A DNA stretch of 64,000 nucleotides, from NCBI GenBank assembly GCA_963813415.1, contig CAWEYW010000001.1:248001-312000 (forward strand), in the 5' to 3' direction. This document shows, one piece after another, positions 1 to 8,340 of this stretch. How positions within the stretch are numbered: the stretch's first letter is position 1; every line of letters starts with the position of its first letter. The position numbers were made by a program, and so were the translations under genes. Origin of the DNA: CAIWHR01 sp963813415. Lineage in GTDB: Bacteria > Pseudomonadota > Gammaproteobacteria > Burkholderiales > Casimicrobiaceae. The notes under the pieces are model-generated. The model did no database searches. It was not told where the DNA came from and saw only the letters and a list, made by a program, of their open reading frames with translations.

Positions 1-309
1 CACCCAGGTCTCGGTCGCCTGGCGCAGGAGGCGGAACCGGTAGAGCAGCATCCCGAACGCGATGCCGAGAACCGTGAGCATGACGCTCGCCCACAGGACT
101 TCGAACGCGGTCTGGCCGAAACGGTGAAGCACGTCCTCTTCGACGATGATCCGCGGAATGGCGGCAATGATCTGCGAGGGCTTCGGCACGATGAAGCCGT
201 TGATGACGCCAGCGGCGATGAGCGCTTCCACCGCGACGAGCAGCGCAACCAGCGTCGCGATGCCCAGCAGCGGTGCTGCGACGCCCGGTTCGCCCTGGGA
301 GCCGCTCAA
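1..309 (-). CDS. ABC transporter permease, SsuC/TauC-like (partial, 3' end outside window)
   Basis: This is the inner-membrane permease of a nitrate/sulfonate/taurine-type importer. Only the first 103 codons are inside the window; the gene runs off the left edge. The translation shows a hydrophobic first helix (residues about 13-35, ending near INGFIVPKPSQI), the 'P-x-PSQI' turn common after TM1 in SsuC-like permeases, and a second hydrophobic stretch (VLWASVMLTVLGIAFGMLLY). I place the start at a TTG whose last two bases lie in the TGA stop of the upstream ATPase gene (TTGA overlap), so translation is probably coupled. No ATG is available in this frame before TM1. It is the last visible gene of the operon oxygenase - binding protein - TPP enzyme - ATPase - permease. 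The family assignment is firm; the start codon is inferred. Confidence 0.8.
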   Translation of the reverse strand, partial: MSGSQGEPGVAAPLLGIATLVALLVAVEALIAAGVINGFIVPKPSQIIAAIPRIIVEEDVLHRFGQTAFEVLWASVMLTVLGIAFGMLLYRFRLLRQATETWV

Positions 310-1181
310 CGCCGTTGCCCCGCCTGGAGCGCACGGGACTCGTCCTCGTGCATGCCGAGGCTCGCTTCCTCGCGCAAGTCGTGCCAGATCTCGGCCACGT
401 AGCGGCCGAACGCATCGCTGCTCACGACTTCCGAGTCGCGCGGATGCGGCAGGTCGATATTGACGATGCGCTTCACGCGCCCCGGGCGATAGGTCATCAC
501 CAGCACGCGGTCCGACAGCTGCACCGCTTCGGTGATGTTGTGGGTGATCAGCAGCGTGGTCTGCTTCAGCTCCTGCTGGATCTGCAGCACCTTGTCGCCG
601 AGGAGCAGGCGCGTCTGCTCGTCGAGCGCCGCGAACGGTTCGTCCATCAGCAGGATCTTCGGCTCGGAAGCGAGGGTGCGGGCGATCGCTACCCGCTGCC
701 GCATGCCACCGGAAAGCTCGCTGGGAAAGCGCCGCTCGAAGCCATCGAGCCCCACCATCGAAATGAATCGCCGTGCACGTTCGAAGCGTTGTTCCTTCGG
801 CACGCCATTGACCTCGAGCGGGAACGCAACGTTCTCCAGCACCGTGCGCCAGGGAAAGGTCGACTCTTCCTGGAACACCATCCCGATCGCCGGGTGGGTG
901 CCGGAGATGGTCTCGCCACCGACCGTCACACGGCCTTCGTAGCCGCCCATCAGGCCACCGATGATGTTGAACAGCGTCGACTTCCCGCAACCCGAGGGGC
1001 CGATGACCGAGAGGAACTCGGCCGGCGCAACACCGAGCGACAGGTGATCGACGGCAGTGATCACGCCTTCGGGCGTCTCGAAGCGCTTGACGATTTCGAC
1101 CACGTCGAGCGCATGCTGCGGCTGCGCGGTCGCATTGGCAGGCGACACCGTGCTGCGCTGGGGAAGGGTCGTCTCAGCCAT
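306..1181 (-). CDS. ABC transporter ATP-binding protein, SsuB/TauB-like
   Basis: This is the cytoplasmic ATPase subunit of a nitrate/sulfonate/taurine-class importer, 291 aa, typical of the family. The motifs run in order: Walker A GPSGCGKST (about residues 62-70), Q-loop VFQEE, signature LSGGMRQR, Walker B ILLMDEPFAALD and the H-loop histidine in LLITHNITEA. The 5' end overlaps the end of the TPP-enzyme gene by 8 bp, and its stop overlaps the permease start, so it sits inside a tightly coupled operon. The first 25 residues are a low-complexity leader before the conserved domain, so an internal start is possible. The substrate is not visible in the ATPase; the neighbouring Rieske oxygenase suggests an aromatic or carboxylated organic acid. 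Confidence 0.93.
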   Translation of the reverse strand: MAETTLPQRSTVSPANATAQPQHALDVVEIVKRFETPEGVITAVDHLSLGVAPAEFLSVIGPSGCGKSTLFNIIGGLMGGYEGRVTVGGETISGTHPAIGMVFQEESTFPWRTVLENVAFPLEVNGVPKEQRFERARRFISMVGLDGFERRFPSELSGGMRQRVAIARTLASEPKILLMDEPFAALDEQTRLLLGDKVLQIQQELKQTTLLITHNITEAVQLSDRVLVMTYRPGRVKRIVNIDLPHPRDSEVVSSDAFGRYVAEIWHDLREEASLGMHEDESRALQAGQRR

Positions 1182-3006
1182 CGCGCGATTTGCCCGGTGT
1201 CAGCGCCGCAGTCATGGCAGGGGTATACCCGCCTTCCACGCGTACGTCGATGACGGCCACGCGCCCGCTCTCGACCGCCGCAATGCCGCGGGCGAACGCC
1301 TCGGCAAGATCGCCGTTGCGCTCGACCGGACCGATGCCGAGCGCGCCCTGCGCCTCGCCCATCCGGGCAAGATCGATCGCCGGCTCGTCCATGCGCTGGC
1401 CGATCCACTTGTTGGCCACCGCACGACCGCGCATGCGTGCGACGCGCTCCTGATGCACCTCGTCGTTGTAGAACGATTGATTGTTGGCAAGGACGAACAA
1501 CAGCGCAATCCCGTAATGCGCGGCCGTCCACAGCGCGGTGACGCCCATCAGGTAATCGCCATCGCCGCAGACCGCGACGGGCAGCCGGCCGGAATCACGC
1601 AACGCGAGCGCCGCGCCAATCGCGATGCCTGGCCCACCGCCGATGCCGCCACCGCCATCGGAGCCGAGGTAATCGAGGGGATGCCGCAGCGGCCAGCACG
1701 CGCCGTTCCACGACAGCGGCAGGTGCAGCAGCGAAACCGGCCGCGTTCCCACCGCTGCACGCAAGGCGCCAGCGATCGCGTCGGTGGTTGGCTTAGCGTC
1801 GGCGGCAGGCAGGGACAAATCCTGCACAACCGGCGTACTTGGCAACCGGTCCGAACGCCGTGGGTCCGGCTGCTGCCTGACATCATTGCCGGCGTGGTCC
1901 GCGCGACCGAGTGCCTGCAACAGTGCCGGCACGACGACCTCCGGGGTCGCGGCAAGGAATGCGTCGACCGGCGGCAAGCCCTGGTGATCCATGCTCCAGC
2001 CGTTGTGCAGGAGATGGTCGAGCGACACCTGGATCACTTTCGCGCTGGCTTCGCCCTTGAACGCCACCTGCAGGGTGCCGGCGAGATCGACCCAGTCGAG
2101 GCTCAATATCACGTCGCTCGCAGCGATCGCCGCGGCCATCTCCCCGCTGGTGAGAACGCTCGGCGCCGCCGCATGCAGCGGATGATCGGTCGGGAATGCG
2201 GCGCCCACCTTGAGATCCGTGAGCACCCGGGCACGGAGGCGCTCGGCGAGTTCGACCCGCGCCTGCCACGCATCCACGTCGCGGGTTGCGCGGCCCATGA
2301 GGATCAGCGGCCGCCTGGCCGCCCGCAGCAGCGTTGCCGCCAGGGCGAGCGCTCCCGGTTCCGGCGCGATCGCCGCCGGAGGCCGATGCCGCGCCACATC
2401 GAGCGGCGGCAGCGGCGCGGGCAACGGCGCTTCCTGCAGATGCGCGTCGAAATTGACGTACACGGGTGCCTGCGGCGCCGACTCGGCGAGCCATGCCGCG
2501 CGCACCAGTGCCTCGCGCGCAGCCGAGGGCGAGGCGGGCTGGTCGTCCCACTTCACGTAGCCGCGCACGATCGCACCTTGATCGCGCGCGGTATGGATCC
2601 AGTCGATCCACGGCCGTCGCTGCGCGGCATCGACCGGACCCGTCGCGCCGAGCACGATGACCGGCATGCGGTCGCACCACGCGTTGAAGATCGCCATTGT
2701 CGCGTGGAAGAGTCCCACGTTCGAATGCACCGCGACCGCGAGTGGCCGTCCGGTCACCTTGGCGTATCCGTGGGCGATCGCCACCGCGTTCTCCTCGTGC
2801 AGGCAAAGCAGCATGCGCGGCCGGTCGTTGCCGAGGAAGTTGACGAGGCTGTCGTGCAGGCCGCGATAGCTCGCGCCGGGATTGAGCGCGATGAACGGGA
2901 CGTCCAGCGCCCGCAGCGTTTCCGCGATGACATCGCTGCCGAAGCGCGCCGGCCCGCGATCGACATCGACCGGAGACTCGCGACGCAGGGGAGGTGGCGC
3001 GTTCAT
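1174..3006 (-). CDS. Thiamine-diphosphate-dependent enzyme (acetolactate synthase / benzoylformate decarboxylase type)
   Basis: About 610 aa with the three-domain layout of the POX/ALS/benzoylformate decarboxylase superfamily. Near residue 70 is HEENAVAIAHGYAKVTG, containing the glutamate that activates thiamine diphosphate. The cofactor/Mg motif GDGDYLMG followed by LANNQSFYNDE lies in the C-terminal domain. A longer reading frame exists upstream, but I chose the ATG at 3006 (MNAPPPLRRE) because the extra residues (MSRITLNAHRRAAA...) look unnatural. The gene lies between a binding protein and an ABC ATPase, in an operon with a Rieske oxygenase. Decarboxylation or ligation of a 2-oxo acid formed in the pathway is therefore likely. 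No residue visible to me separates decarboxylase from carboligase activity. Confidence 0.88.
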   Translation of the reverse strand: MNAPPPLRRESPVDVDRGPARFGSDVIAETLRALDVPFIALNPGASYRGLHDSLVNFLGNDRPRMLLCLHEENAVAIAHGYAKVTGRPLAVAVHSNVGLFHATMAIFNAWCDRMPVIVLGATGPVDAAQRRPWIDWIHTARDQGAIVRGYVKWDDQPASPSAAREALVRAAWLAESAPQAPVYVNFDAHLQEAPLPAPLPPLDVARHRPPAAIAPEPGALALAATLLRAARRPLILMGRATRDVDAWQARVELAERLRARVLTDLKVGAAFPTDHPLHAAAPSVLTSGEMAAAIAASDVILSLDWVDLAGTLQVAFKGEASAKVIQVSLDHLLHNGWSMDHQGLPPVDAFLAATPEVVVPALLQALGRADHAGNDVRQQPDPRRSDRLPSTPVVQDLSLPAADAKPTTDAIAGALRAAVGTRPVSLLHLPLSWNGACWPLRHPLDYLGSDGGGGIGGGPGIAIGAALALRDSGRLPVAVCGDGDYLMGVTALWTAAHYGIALLFVLANNQSFYNDEVHQERVARMRGRAVANKWIGQRMDEPAIDLARMGEAQGALGIGPVERNGDLAEAFARGIAAVESGRVAVIDVRVEGGYTPAMTAALTPGKSRDG

Positions 3007-3280
3007 GGTTGCATTGTAGGGTCGTGCCGCCGCACGCCGATGCGCGTTGAGAGTGATCCGCGACAAGATGCCATGGCGGGCGAAAGCCGGGCCCGCAGCA
3101 CTGCGTGCGTCGCTGCGTCGGTTCGCCTTCGGCCGAACGCCGGTTGCTATGGCGTCAGGCTGAAGTCTGAGCTACACGCGCGAGCACTCTGCCCCGCACC
3201 ATCGTGGTATCGATCGTTGGAAGCGCGGCTTCAGCCCCGCACACCGACTGAAGCCCGCCCTGCAGCGAACCGCGAGAGCA

Positions 3281-4243
3281 TTATTGCCGCGGCGGAATCT
3301 GGATGAGATCCACGAGCTGCTCCTTGGTCAGTTGCGCCGCGGTGTACTTGAGCTGCACGGCATCTTGCACGATGGTGTCGAGCCCGACGACCTTGTCCGG
3401 GTCGACGGCTTCCTTCGGGAAGAAGTCGTCGCGCGTGCGCTTCGCCTTCGCTTCGGTGATGCCGACGAAATCGGCGTAGACCTTGAGTGCTGCCGGATCG
3501 GAATACATGCGGTCGATCGTTTCGCGGTACGCGCGCATGAACCGCTCGAGCACCGGTCGGCGCGATTGCAGCGTCTGCACATTGGTGATCAGCAGCCGGA
3601 CCGTCTGGCCCTTGAACACGGTCGCGTCGTTGCCGGTGGCGACAATGCGGATCTGTCCCTGGTCGAGCTGGTCGAGACCGAAGGGCGGCGCGGACCAGCC
3701 GACATCGATCTGTCCGGACATGACCTGCGTCAGGGTCGGGGCGGGTCCGCCGGTGCCGACCGGCTTCGCCTTCAGGTTGTACTGCTTCATGAAGGCGGTC
3801 ACGATGCCGTGGGTCGAGGAGCCGTTGGTCGAGTACGAGATCGTCTTGCCGTCGGTGTCCTTGAGGGTCTTGATCGGCGAATCGGCCTTGGCGTACCAGA
3901 AGAGGTCCTTCGCGCCGGTGGTCTCGGCACCGATGATGCGCACCGGCGCCCCCTTGGAAAACGCACCGAGCACACCCATCACGCCCGCGGCAACGCCCAC
4001 ATCGACGCTCCCGGAGATGACGGCCTGCTGCGTTTCGCCGCCACCTTGCGTGTACAGGATCTCGAGGTTGATGTTCTGCTTCTTGAAGAGGCCCAGCCGC
4101 TGCCCCACTTCGGCCACCGACGTGTCCCAGTTGCCGCGCTGACCCACCGCGAGCTTGAGCGTGTCCTGCGCGCCGGCCGGCGCAATGGCGAGCAGCAGGG
4201 ATGCCGCGAGCAGCACGGTCCCCATGATCTTCGGTCGTTTCAT
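3281..4243 (-). CDS. ABC transporter substrate-binding protein, NMT1/SsuA/TauA-like
   Basis: This is the periplasmic binding protein of the importer, 320 aa. The start at 4243 is preceded by a GGAGGAG ribosome binding site. It opens with a clear Sec signal peptide (MKRPKIMGTVLLAASLLL, then APAGAQ cleavage) and continues into KLAVGQRGNWDTSVAEVGQ, the usual first strand of SsuA/NMT1 proteins. The 'GGGETQQAVISGSVDVGVA' segment, where the ligand-binding loop counts how often the protein 'samples' a site, and the 'GQIDVGWSAPPFG' segment are both family hallmarks. It lies between the oxygenase and the TPP enzyme, so it probably delivers the oxygenase substrate. The aromatic acid substrate is inference from context. 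Confidence 0.9.
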   Translation of the reverse strand: MKRPKIMGTVLLAASLLLAIAPAGAQDTLKLAVGQRGNWDTSVAEVGQRLGLFKKQNINLEILYTQGGGETQQAVISGSVDVGVAAGVMGVLGAFSKGAPVRIIGAETTGAKDLFWYAKADSPIKTLKDTDGKTISYSTNGSSTHGIVTAFMKQYNLKAKPVGTGGPAPTLTQVMSGQIDVGWSAPPFGLDQLDQGQIRIVATGNDATVFKGQTVRLLITNVQTLQSRRPVLERFMRAYRETIDRMYSDPAALKVYADFVGITEAKAKRTRDDFFPKEAVDPDKVVGLDTIVQDAVQLKYTAAQLTKEQLVDLIQIPPRQ

Positions 4244-4337
4244 GCACTCCTCCAAGGTAGGCCGGTTGGTTCCGGCCTCGAATGCCGCATGACTGCGCGG
4301 CTGTGGTCGGCAGGCGGCAGTGCGCCGCCCATCGGTA

Positions 4338-5642
4338 TCAGGCAACCTGCTCTGCCGGCGCTTGCTTGCGCAATGCGAGCTCCTCTTCCGACACGTTGAG
4401 CGTGTTCCATGCCATGGTCTTGGGCACGATGCCCTCGAACGACCTGAGCTTCACGTGCGCCACGGGGCGCTGCGCCCCGATCGCCGCGTCGCCGTTGCGA
4501 AACCGCAGCACCGCGTCGACCATGATGCGCCGGAACTCGACCACCGCGAGGTCGCTCGCGCCAAGCCGCTCCTGCGTACGATCGGCAATCGGCCCCATCG
4601 TCTCCCACATTGCCATGTCCTGCACCGGGATGCCCTTGATCCCGGTGAAGTCGCCGAGCTTCATCGCCTTGCGGTCCTGCAGGTAATTGTTCGCGAGCGT
4701 GCGCACGTGGCGGAAGTGCTCGTCGAGGTCGATCCCGAGGCGCGCACCGCAGAATTTGCGCCACGCCTCCTGATCGATGCCCTCCTTGTCGCTCCACGCG
4801 ATGAAGTAGAACATCGTGTTCACGTCGTCCATCGGGATGTTCAGGATCGCCAGGTTGTAGAGATTGTTCGGCGGGATCAATACCGTGAACGGCGCCACGA
4901 AAAGGGTGATGCGCACGTAATCGTGGGTGCTCGCGTCCTTGATCGGCCGGCGCAGGGCGGCATACCTGAAGCCGAACCCGGTCGGCTGGACCTGCAGCCG
5001 GGGCGCCTTGTCGGTCGACGGCCGCGGCCACGCCGTGGCGGTTGCCTTCGCGCCATCGACCCGGGCGGGCGGCATGTCGGTCGAGTGCAGGCTCGAGCTG
5101 TGCGCGGAATCGATCGCGCCTTCGAGCACCTGCGCCCAGTTGCAGCGCACGTTCATCTTGACGATGCTGGTGCGCACGTTCTCCGATGGCGCCCAGGCGG
5201 GCGGCGCGAATTCGGGCATGCTCTCCGGCGGTCCCATGTATGCCCACACGAACCCGCCTGCCTCGCGCACCGGATACGCCTTGTGCTTCACCTTGCTGAC
5301 GAGACCGCTCTCCTTCGGTTCGGAAGCCATCTCCAGCACGTTCCCTTCGACGTCCATCTTCCAGCCGTGATAGAGGCAACGCAGGCCGCACTCCTCGTTG
5401 CGGCCGAAGGCCAGCGATGCGCGCCGGTGCGGGCAATGCTCGTCGAGGATGCCGACGCGCCCGTCGCTGTCGCGAAAGGCCACGAGATCCTCGCCGAACA
5501 GGCGAATGCGTACCGGAGTGCCGTCGGGGTCGGCAACTTCTTCCGACATGCACGCGGGGATCCAGTGCCGCCGCATGAGCTGGCCCATCGGAGCGTCGCC
5601 CTCGACGCGGCACAGCAGTTCGTTTTCTTCCTTGGTCAACAC
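4338..5642 (-). CDS. Rieske non-haem iron oxygenase, large subunit (phthalate dioxygenase-like)
   Basis: This is the terminal oxygenase of a two-component ring-hydroxylating system, 434 aa, matching the phthalate dioxygenase branch (about 430-440 aa). The Rieske cluster is CPHRRASLAFGRNEECGLRCLYHGW (C-x-H ... C-x2-H ligands) in the N-terminal third. The C-terminal catalytic domain follows, with an NxxH-type region around residues 165-180 (IDSAHSSSLHSTD). The longest frame begins far upstream, but I place the start at GTG 5642, which has GGAGG six bases ahead and gives MLTKEENELL, a typical family N-terminus. The matching reductase is transcribed divergently from the other side of a short intergenic region. 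The hydroxylated substrate is unknown; an ortho-dicarboxylate or similar aromatic acid is likely. Confidence 0.9.
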   Translation of the reverse strand: MLTKEENELLCRVEGDAPMGQLMRRHWIPACMSEEVADPDGTPVRIRLFGEDLVAFRDSDGRVGILDEHCPHRRASLAFGRNEECGLRCLYHGWKMDVEGNVLEMASEPKESGLVSKVKHKAYPVREAGGFVWAYMGPPESMPEFAPPAWAPSENVRTSIVKMNVRCNWAQVLEGAIDSAHSSSLHSTDMPPARVDGAKATATAWPRPSTDKAPRLQVQPTGFGFRYAALRRPIKDASTHDYVRITLFVAPFTVLIPPNNLYNLAILNIPMDDVNTMFYFIAWSDKEGIDQEAWRKFCGARLGIDLDEHFRHVRTLANNYLQDRKAMKLGDFTGIKGIPVQDMAMWETMGPIADRTQERLGASDLAVVEFRRIMVDAVLRFRNGDAAIGAQRPVAHVKLRSFEGIVPKTMAWNTLNVSEEELALRKQAPAEQVA

Positions 5643-5883
5643 CTGAGCCTCCACTGCCGGACGCCAACTCTGCCTGCGGCAAGGGGCGCCCGAATTCGAC
5701 CTCAGTCCGGCCGGGGACGATACGTCATTTTGGCGACTGCTGTCGAGATTCGCCCGACGGTGAACCTTCCTGAGCCGCCATCGTCCGCCGTCCGGAACAC
5801 GTGTCGTCGCGGACGCGCGTGCCCGTCGAGGTAACATCGCATCGTCGTCGTTGGAGTGCACGACGGCGCAGAAGTTGACCGCC

Positions 5884-6855
5884 ATGACCGATTCCACCGC
5901 CCCGACCTTCGCCCAGCTCGTCGTCGCCACCGCGCAGCCCCTCGCCGAAGGCATTCACGGATTCGAGCTTCGCGATCCCCAGGGACGCGAGCTGCCAGAA
6001 TTCACCGCAGGCGCCCACATCGAGGTGCGCGCCCCCAATGGCGTGCTGCGCAAGTATTCCCTGTGCAACGATCCTGCCGAGCGCGATCGCTACCAGATCG
6101 CGGTGAAGCGCGACGTGGGTGGGCGCGGCGGCTCCATCAGCCTGATCGACGAAACCCGCGCCGGCGATCGCCTGGAGGTGCTGCTGCCGCCGCGCAACGA
6201 TTTCCCGCTCGCGCCACGCGCCACGCAGCACGTCTTCATCGCCGGGGGCATCGGCATCACGCCGATCATGGCCATGATCCGTCGTCTGAAGAGCAGTGAA
6301 AGCGGCCGGTTCAAGCTCTATTACCTCAACCGTACGCCGGCGGTGACCGCTTTCCGCGACGAGCTGTCGGGACCGGAGTTTCGTGGCCAGGTGGTCATGC
6401 ATTACGACGATGGCGATCCCGACAGTGCCTTCGATCTGTGGCCCGTGCTCGAACGGCCCACCGGTGCGCACATTTACTGCTGCGGCCCCCGACCGCTGCT
6501 GGAAGCCGTGCGGGACATGACCGGGCACTGGTCGACGGCCGCGGTGCACTTCGAAAGCTTCCTCGATGCGGCCGCGACGCGCAAGCCGGACGACCGGCCG
6601 TTCCGGGTCCGCCTGGCGCAGTCAGGCGATGTCGTCGCAGTCGGCAAGGACCAGTCGATCCTCGAGGCGCTGCGCGCGCACGGCCTGGACGTGCCGAGTT
6701 CCTGCGAAAGTGGCACCTGCGGATCATGCCGTACGCGCCTGATCGCGGGCGAGGTCGAGCACCGCGATCTGGTGCTGACCGAGGGCGAGCACGCGACCCA
6801 GATCATGGTGTGCGTGTCGCGTGCACGCTCCGACGAGATCGTCATCGATCGATGA
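5884..6855 (+). CDS. Oxygenase reductase, phthalate dioxygenase reductase type (FMN/NADH + C-terminal 2Fe-2S)
   Basis: This 323-aa protein passes electrons from NAD(P)H to the Rieske oxygenase. Domains in order: a flavin-binding barrel with RKYSLCND (the R-x-Y-S flavin motif), a nucleotide-binding domain with AGGIGITPIMAMI and YCCGPRPLLEAV, and a C-terminal plant-type ferredoxin domain with CESGTCGSC and a fourth cysteine in MVCVSR. That order is the phthalate dioxygenase reductase/VanB family layout. The start ATG 5884 is chosen over an upstream ATG at 5851 because it gives a normal family N-terminus. It is transcribed divergently from the oxygenase and followed after 28 bases by the Gfo/Idh/MocA gene. 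Confidence 0.92.
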   Translation: MTDSTAPTFAQLVVATAQPLAEGIHGFELRDPQGRELPEFTAGAHIEVRAPNGVLRKYSLCNDPAERDRYQIAVKRDVGGRGGSISLIDETRAGDRLEVLLPPRNDFPLAPRATQHVFIAGGIGITPIMAMIRRLKSSESGRFKLYYLNRTPAVTAFRDELSGPEFRGQVVMHYDDGDPDSAFDLWPVLERPTGAHIYCCGPRPLLEAVRDMTGHWSTAAVHFESFLDAAATRKPDDRPFRVRLAQSGDVVAVGKDQSILEALRAHGLDVPSSCESGTCGSCRTRLIAGEVEHRDLVLTEGEHATQIMVCVSRARSDEIVIDR

Positions 6856-6883
6856 CACGCCTCGCATCGGCCTCCCTGCGGCG

Positions 6884-8107
6884 ATGAGCGACCCCGTCGT
6901 ACGCATCGGCGTCGCCGGCCTCGGCCGGGCGTTCACGCTGATGCTCCCGACCTTTCGCGCCGATGCCCGCGTGCGGCTGATTGCGGCCGCCGATCCGCGG
7001 CCGGAAGCGTGTGCGCGCTTTGCTGTCGATTTTGGCGCCCGCACCTACCCGAGCGTCGAGAACCTGTGCGACGACGCCGACGTCGATCTGGTCTACGTGG
7101 CTACGCCGCACGAGCTGCATGCCGAGCACGTGGCCATCGCCGCGCGCGCCGGCAAGCATGTCCTGGTCGAGAAACCGATGGCGATCACGCTCGGCGAAGC
7201 GCAGGCGATGGTGGACGCCTGCGAAGGCGCCGGTACGTGGCTGATCGTCGGGCACAGTCACAGCTTCGACGCGCCCATCCTCCGGGCGCGGGCACTCATC
7301 GCCGAGGGCGCGGTGGGCCGGTTGCGCATGATCACCGCGCTCAATTTCACCGACTACATGTATCGCCCCCGAAGGCCTGAGGAGCTCGCGACGGCGGCAG
7401 GCGGTGGCGTGCTCTTCAGTCAGGCCGCGCATCAGATCGACATCGTGCGCCTGCTCGGTGGCGGCCGGCTTGCGAGCGTGCGGGCGCAGGCCGGAATCTG
7501 GGATCCCGCGCGGCCGACGGAAGGCGCGTATTGCGCGTTCGCCACGTTCGAGGATGGCACATGCGCCACGCTGACCTACAGCGGCTACGCGCATTACGAT
7601 TCGGACGAGCTCACGCAATGGGTGAGCGAGCTGGGCTTCGTCAAGGACCCTTCGCTCTACGGCGCTGCCCGGCGTGCGCTCGCCGAGGCACGCGATGCAA
7701 CCGCGGAAACGGCGCTGAAGAACGCGCGCAATTATGGCGGGCCGGCATATTCAGGCAGGGATGACTCCACACCGGCGCGGGTGGGGCATCAGCAGTTCGG
7801 CTTCGTGCTGGCCTCGTGCGAGCATGGCGACGTGCGGCCGCTGCCCAAGGGCGTCATGATTTACGGCGACGGCGCGCCGCGCCTTGAAGCGCTGCCGGTG
7901 TCGCCGGTGCCGCGCGTCGAGGTGATCGACGAAGTGCATGCTGCGCTGACACGCAACGTGCGCCCGGTGCATGACGGCCGGTGGGCGCTGGCCACGCTCG
8001 AGGCGTGCCTTGCGCTCCTCGCGTCGTCGCGCACCGGTCGGGAGGTTAGCCTGGCACATCAGGTCGCGCTGCACCGGCCGCAACGCAACACGCCGCCCAC
8101 CGAGTAA
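6884..8107 (+). CDS. Gfo/Idh/MocA-family dehydrogenase, phthalate dihydrodiol dehydrogenase-like
   Basis: An NAD(P)-dependent oxidoreductase of 407 aa. It has the Rossmann motif GVAGLGRAF at residue 8 onward and the family motif VEKPMAITLGEA. The C-terminal extension ends in HDGRWALATLEACLALL and GREVSLAHQ, the pattern I associate with the phthalate 4,5-dihydrodiol dehydrogenase branch (Pht4/OphB). In that pathway a Gfo/Idh/MocA enzyme re-aromatises the cis-dihydrodiol made by a Rieske dioxygenase. Its position next to a matching oxygenase reductase supports that role. The start ATG 6884 is used rather than 6821, which would overlap the reductase gene by 35 bases. Substrate identity remains inference. 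Confidence 0.85.
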   Translation: MSDPVVRIGVAGLGRAFTLMLPTFRADARVRLIAAADPRPEACARFAVDFGARTYPSVENLCDDADVDLVYVATPHELHAEHVAIAARAGKHVLVEKPMAITLGEAQAMVDACEGAGTWLIVGHSHSFDAPILRARALIAEGAVGRLRMITALNFTDYMYRPRRPEELATAAGGGVLFSQAAHQIDIVRLLGGGRLASVRAQAGIWDPARPTEGAYCAFATFEDGTCATLTYSGYAHYDSDELTQWVSELGFVKDPSLYGAARRALAEARDATAETALKNARNYGGPAYSGRDDSTPARVGHQQFGFVLASCEHGDVRPLPKGVMIYGDGAPRLEALPVSPVPRVEVIDEVHAALTRNVRPVHDGRWALATLEACLALLASSRTGREVSLAHQVALHRPQRNTPPTE

Positions 8108-8151
8108 CCTAATCGCAACGTCGCTCGCGGGCGGCGGACAAAGGAGGCTTC

Positions 8152-8295
8152 ATGCATCGCAATCCATTGCTGGACCCGATCGAAACGCCGACGCCGGACC
8201 CCGTGGAAGACCCGGTGCCCGAGCCGCTCGAGGAGCCGACGACACCCAACGAGCCCGTGCACGAGCCCGAGAAGAAGCCGAACCCTACCGAGTGA
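8152..8295 (+). CDS. Small acidic Pro/Glu-rich protein (47 aa), function unknown
   Basis: A short open frame with an excellent ribosome binding site (AAAGGAGGCTTC directly before the ATG). It encodes 47 residues made of repeated Pro-Glu/Asp units such as DPIETPTPDPVEDPVPEP and EKKPNPTE, with no hydrophobic segment or cysteine. It lies 44 bases after the dehydrogenase gene, is too short for many gene callers, and could be a co-transcribed disordered peptide. I recognise no family. The strong Shine-Dalgarno and the sustained, periodic composition argue for real translation, but the small size keeps confidence moderate. Confidence 0.5.
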   Translation: MHRNPLLDPIETPTPDPVEDPVPEPLEEPTTPNEPVHEPEKKPNPTE

Positions 8296-8340
8296 CGCCC
8301 CGGTTCGACGCGCCGGTTCGGCGTGCGCGTCCGTCGTCGA

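Noticed and set aside
1057..3306. 749-codon plus-strand open frame
   Set aside because: Antisense to the TPP-enzyme gene; Arg/His-rich composition from GC-rich third positions, no recognisable domain.
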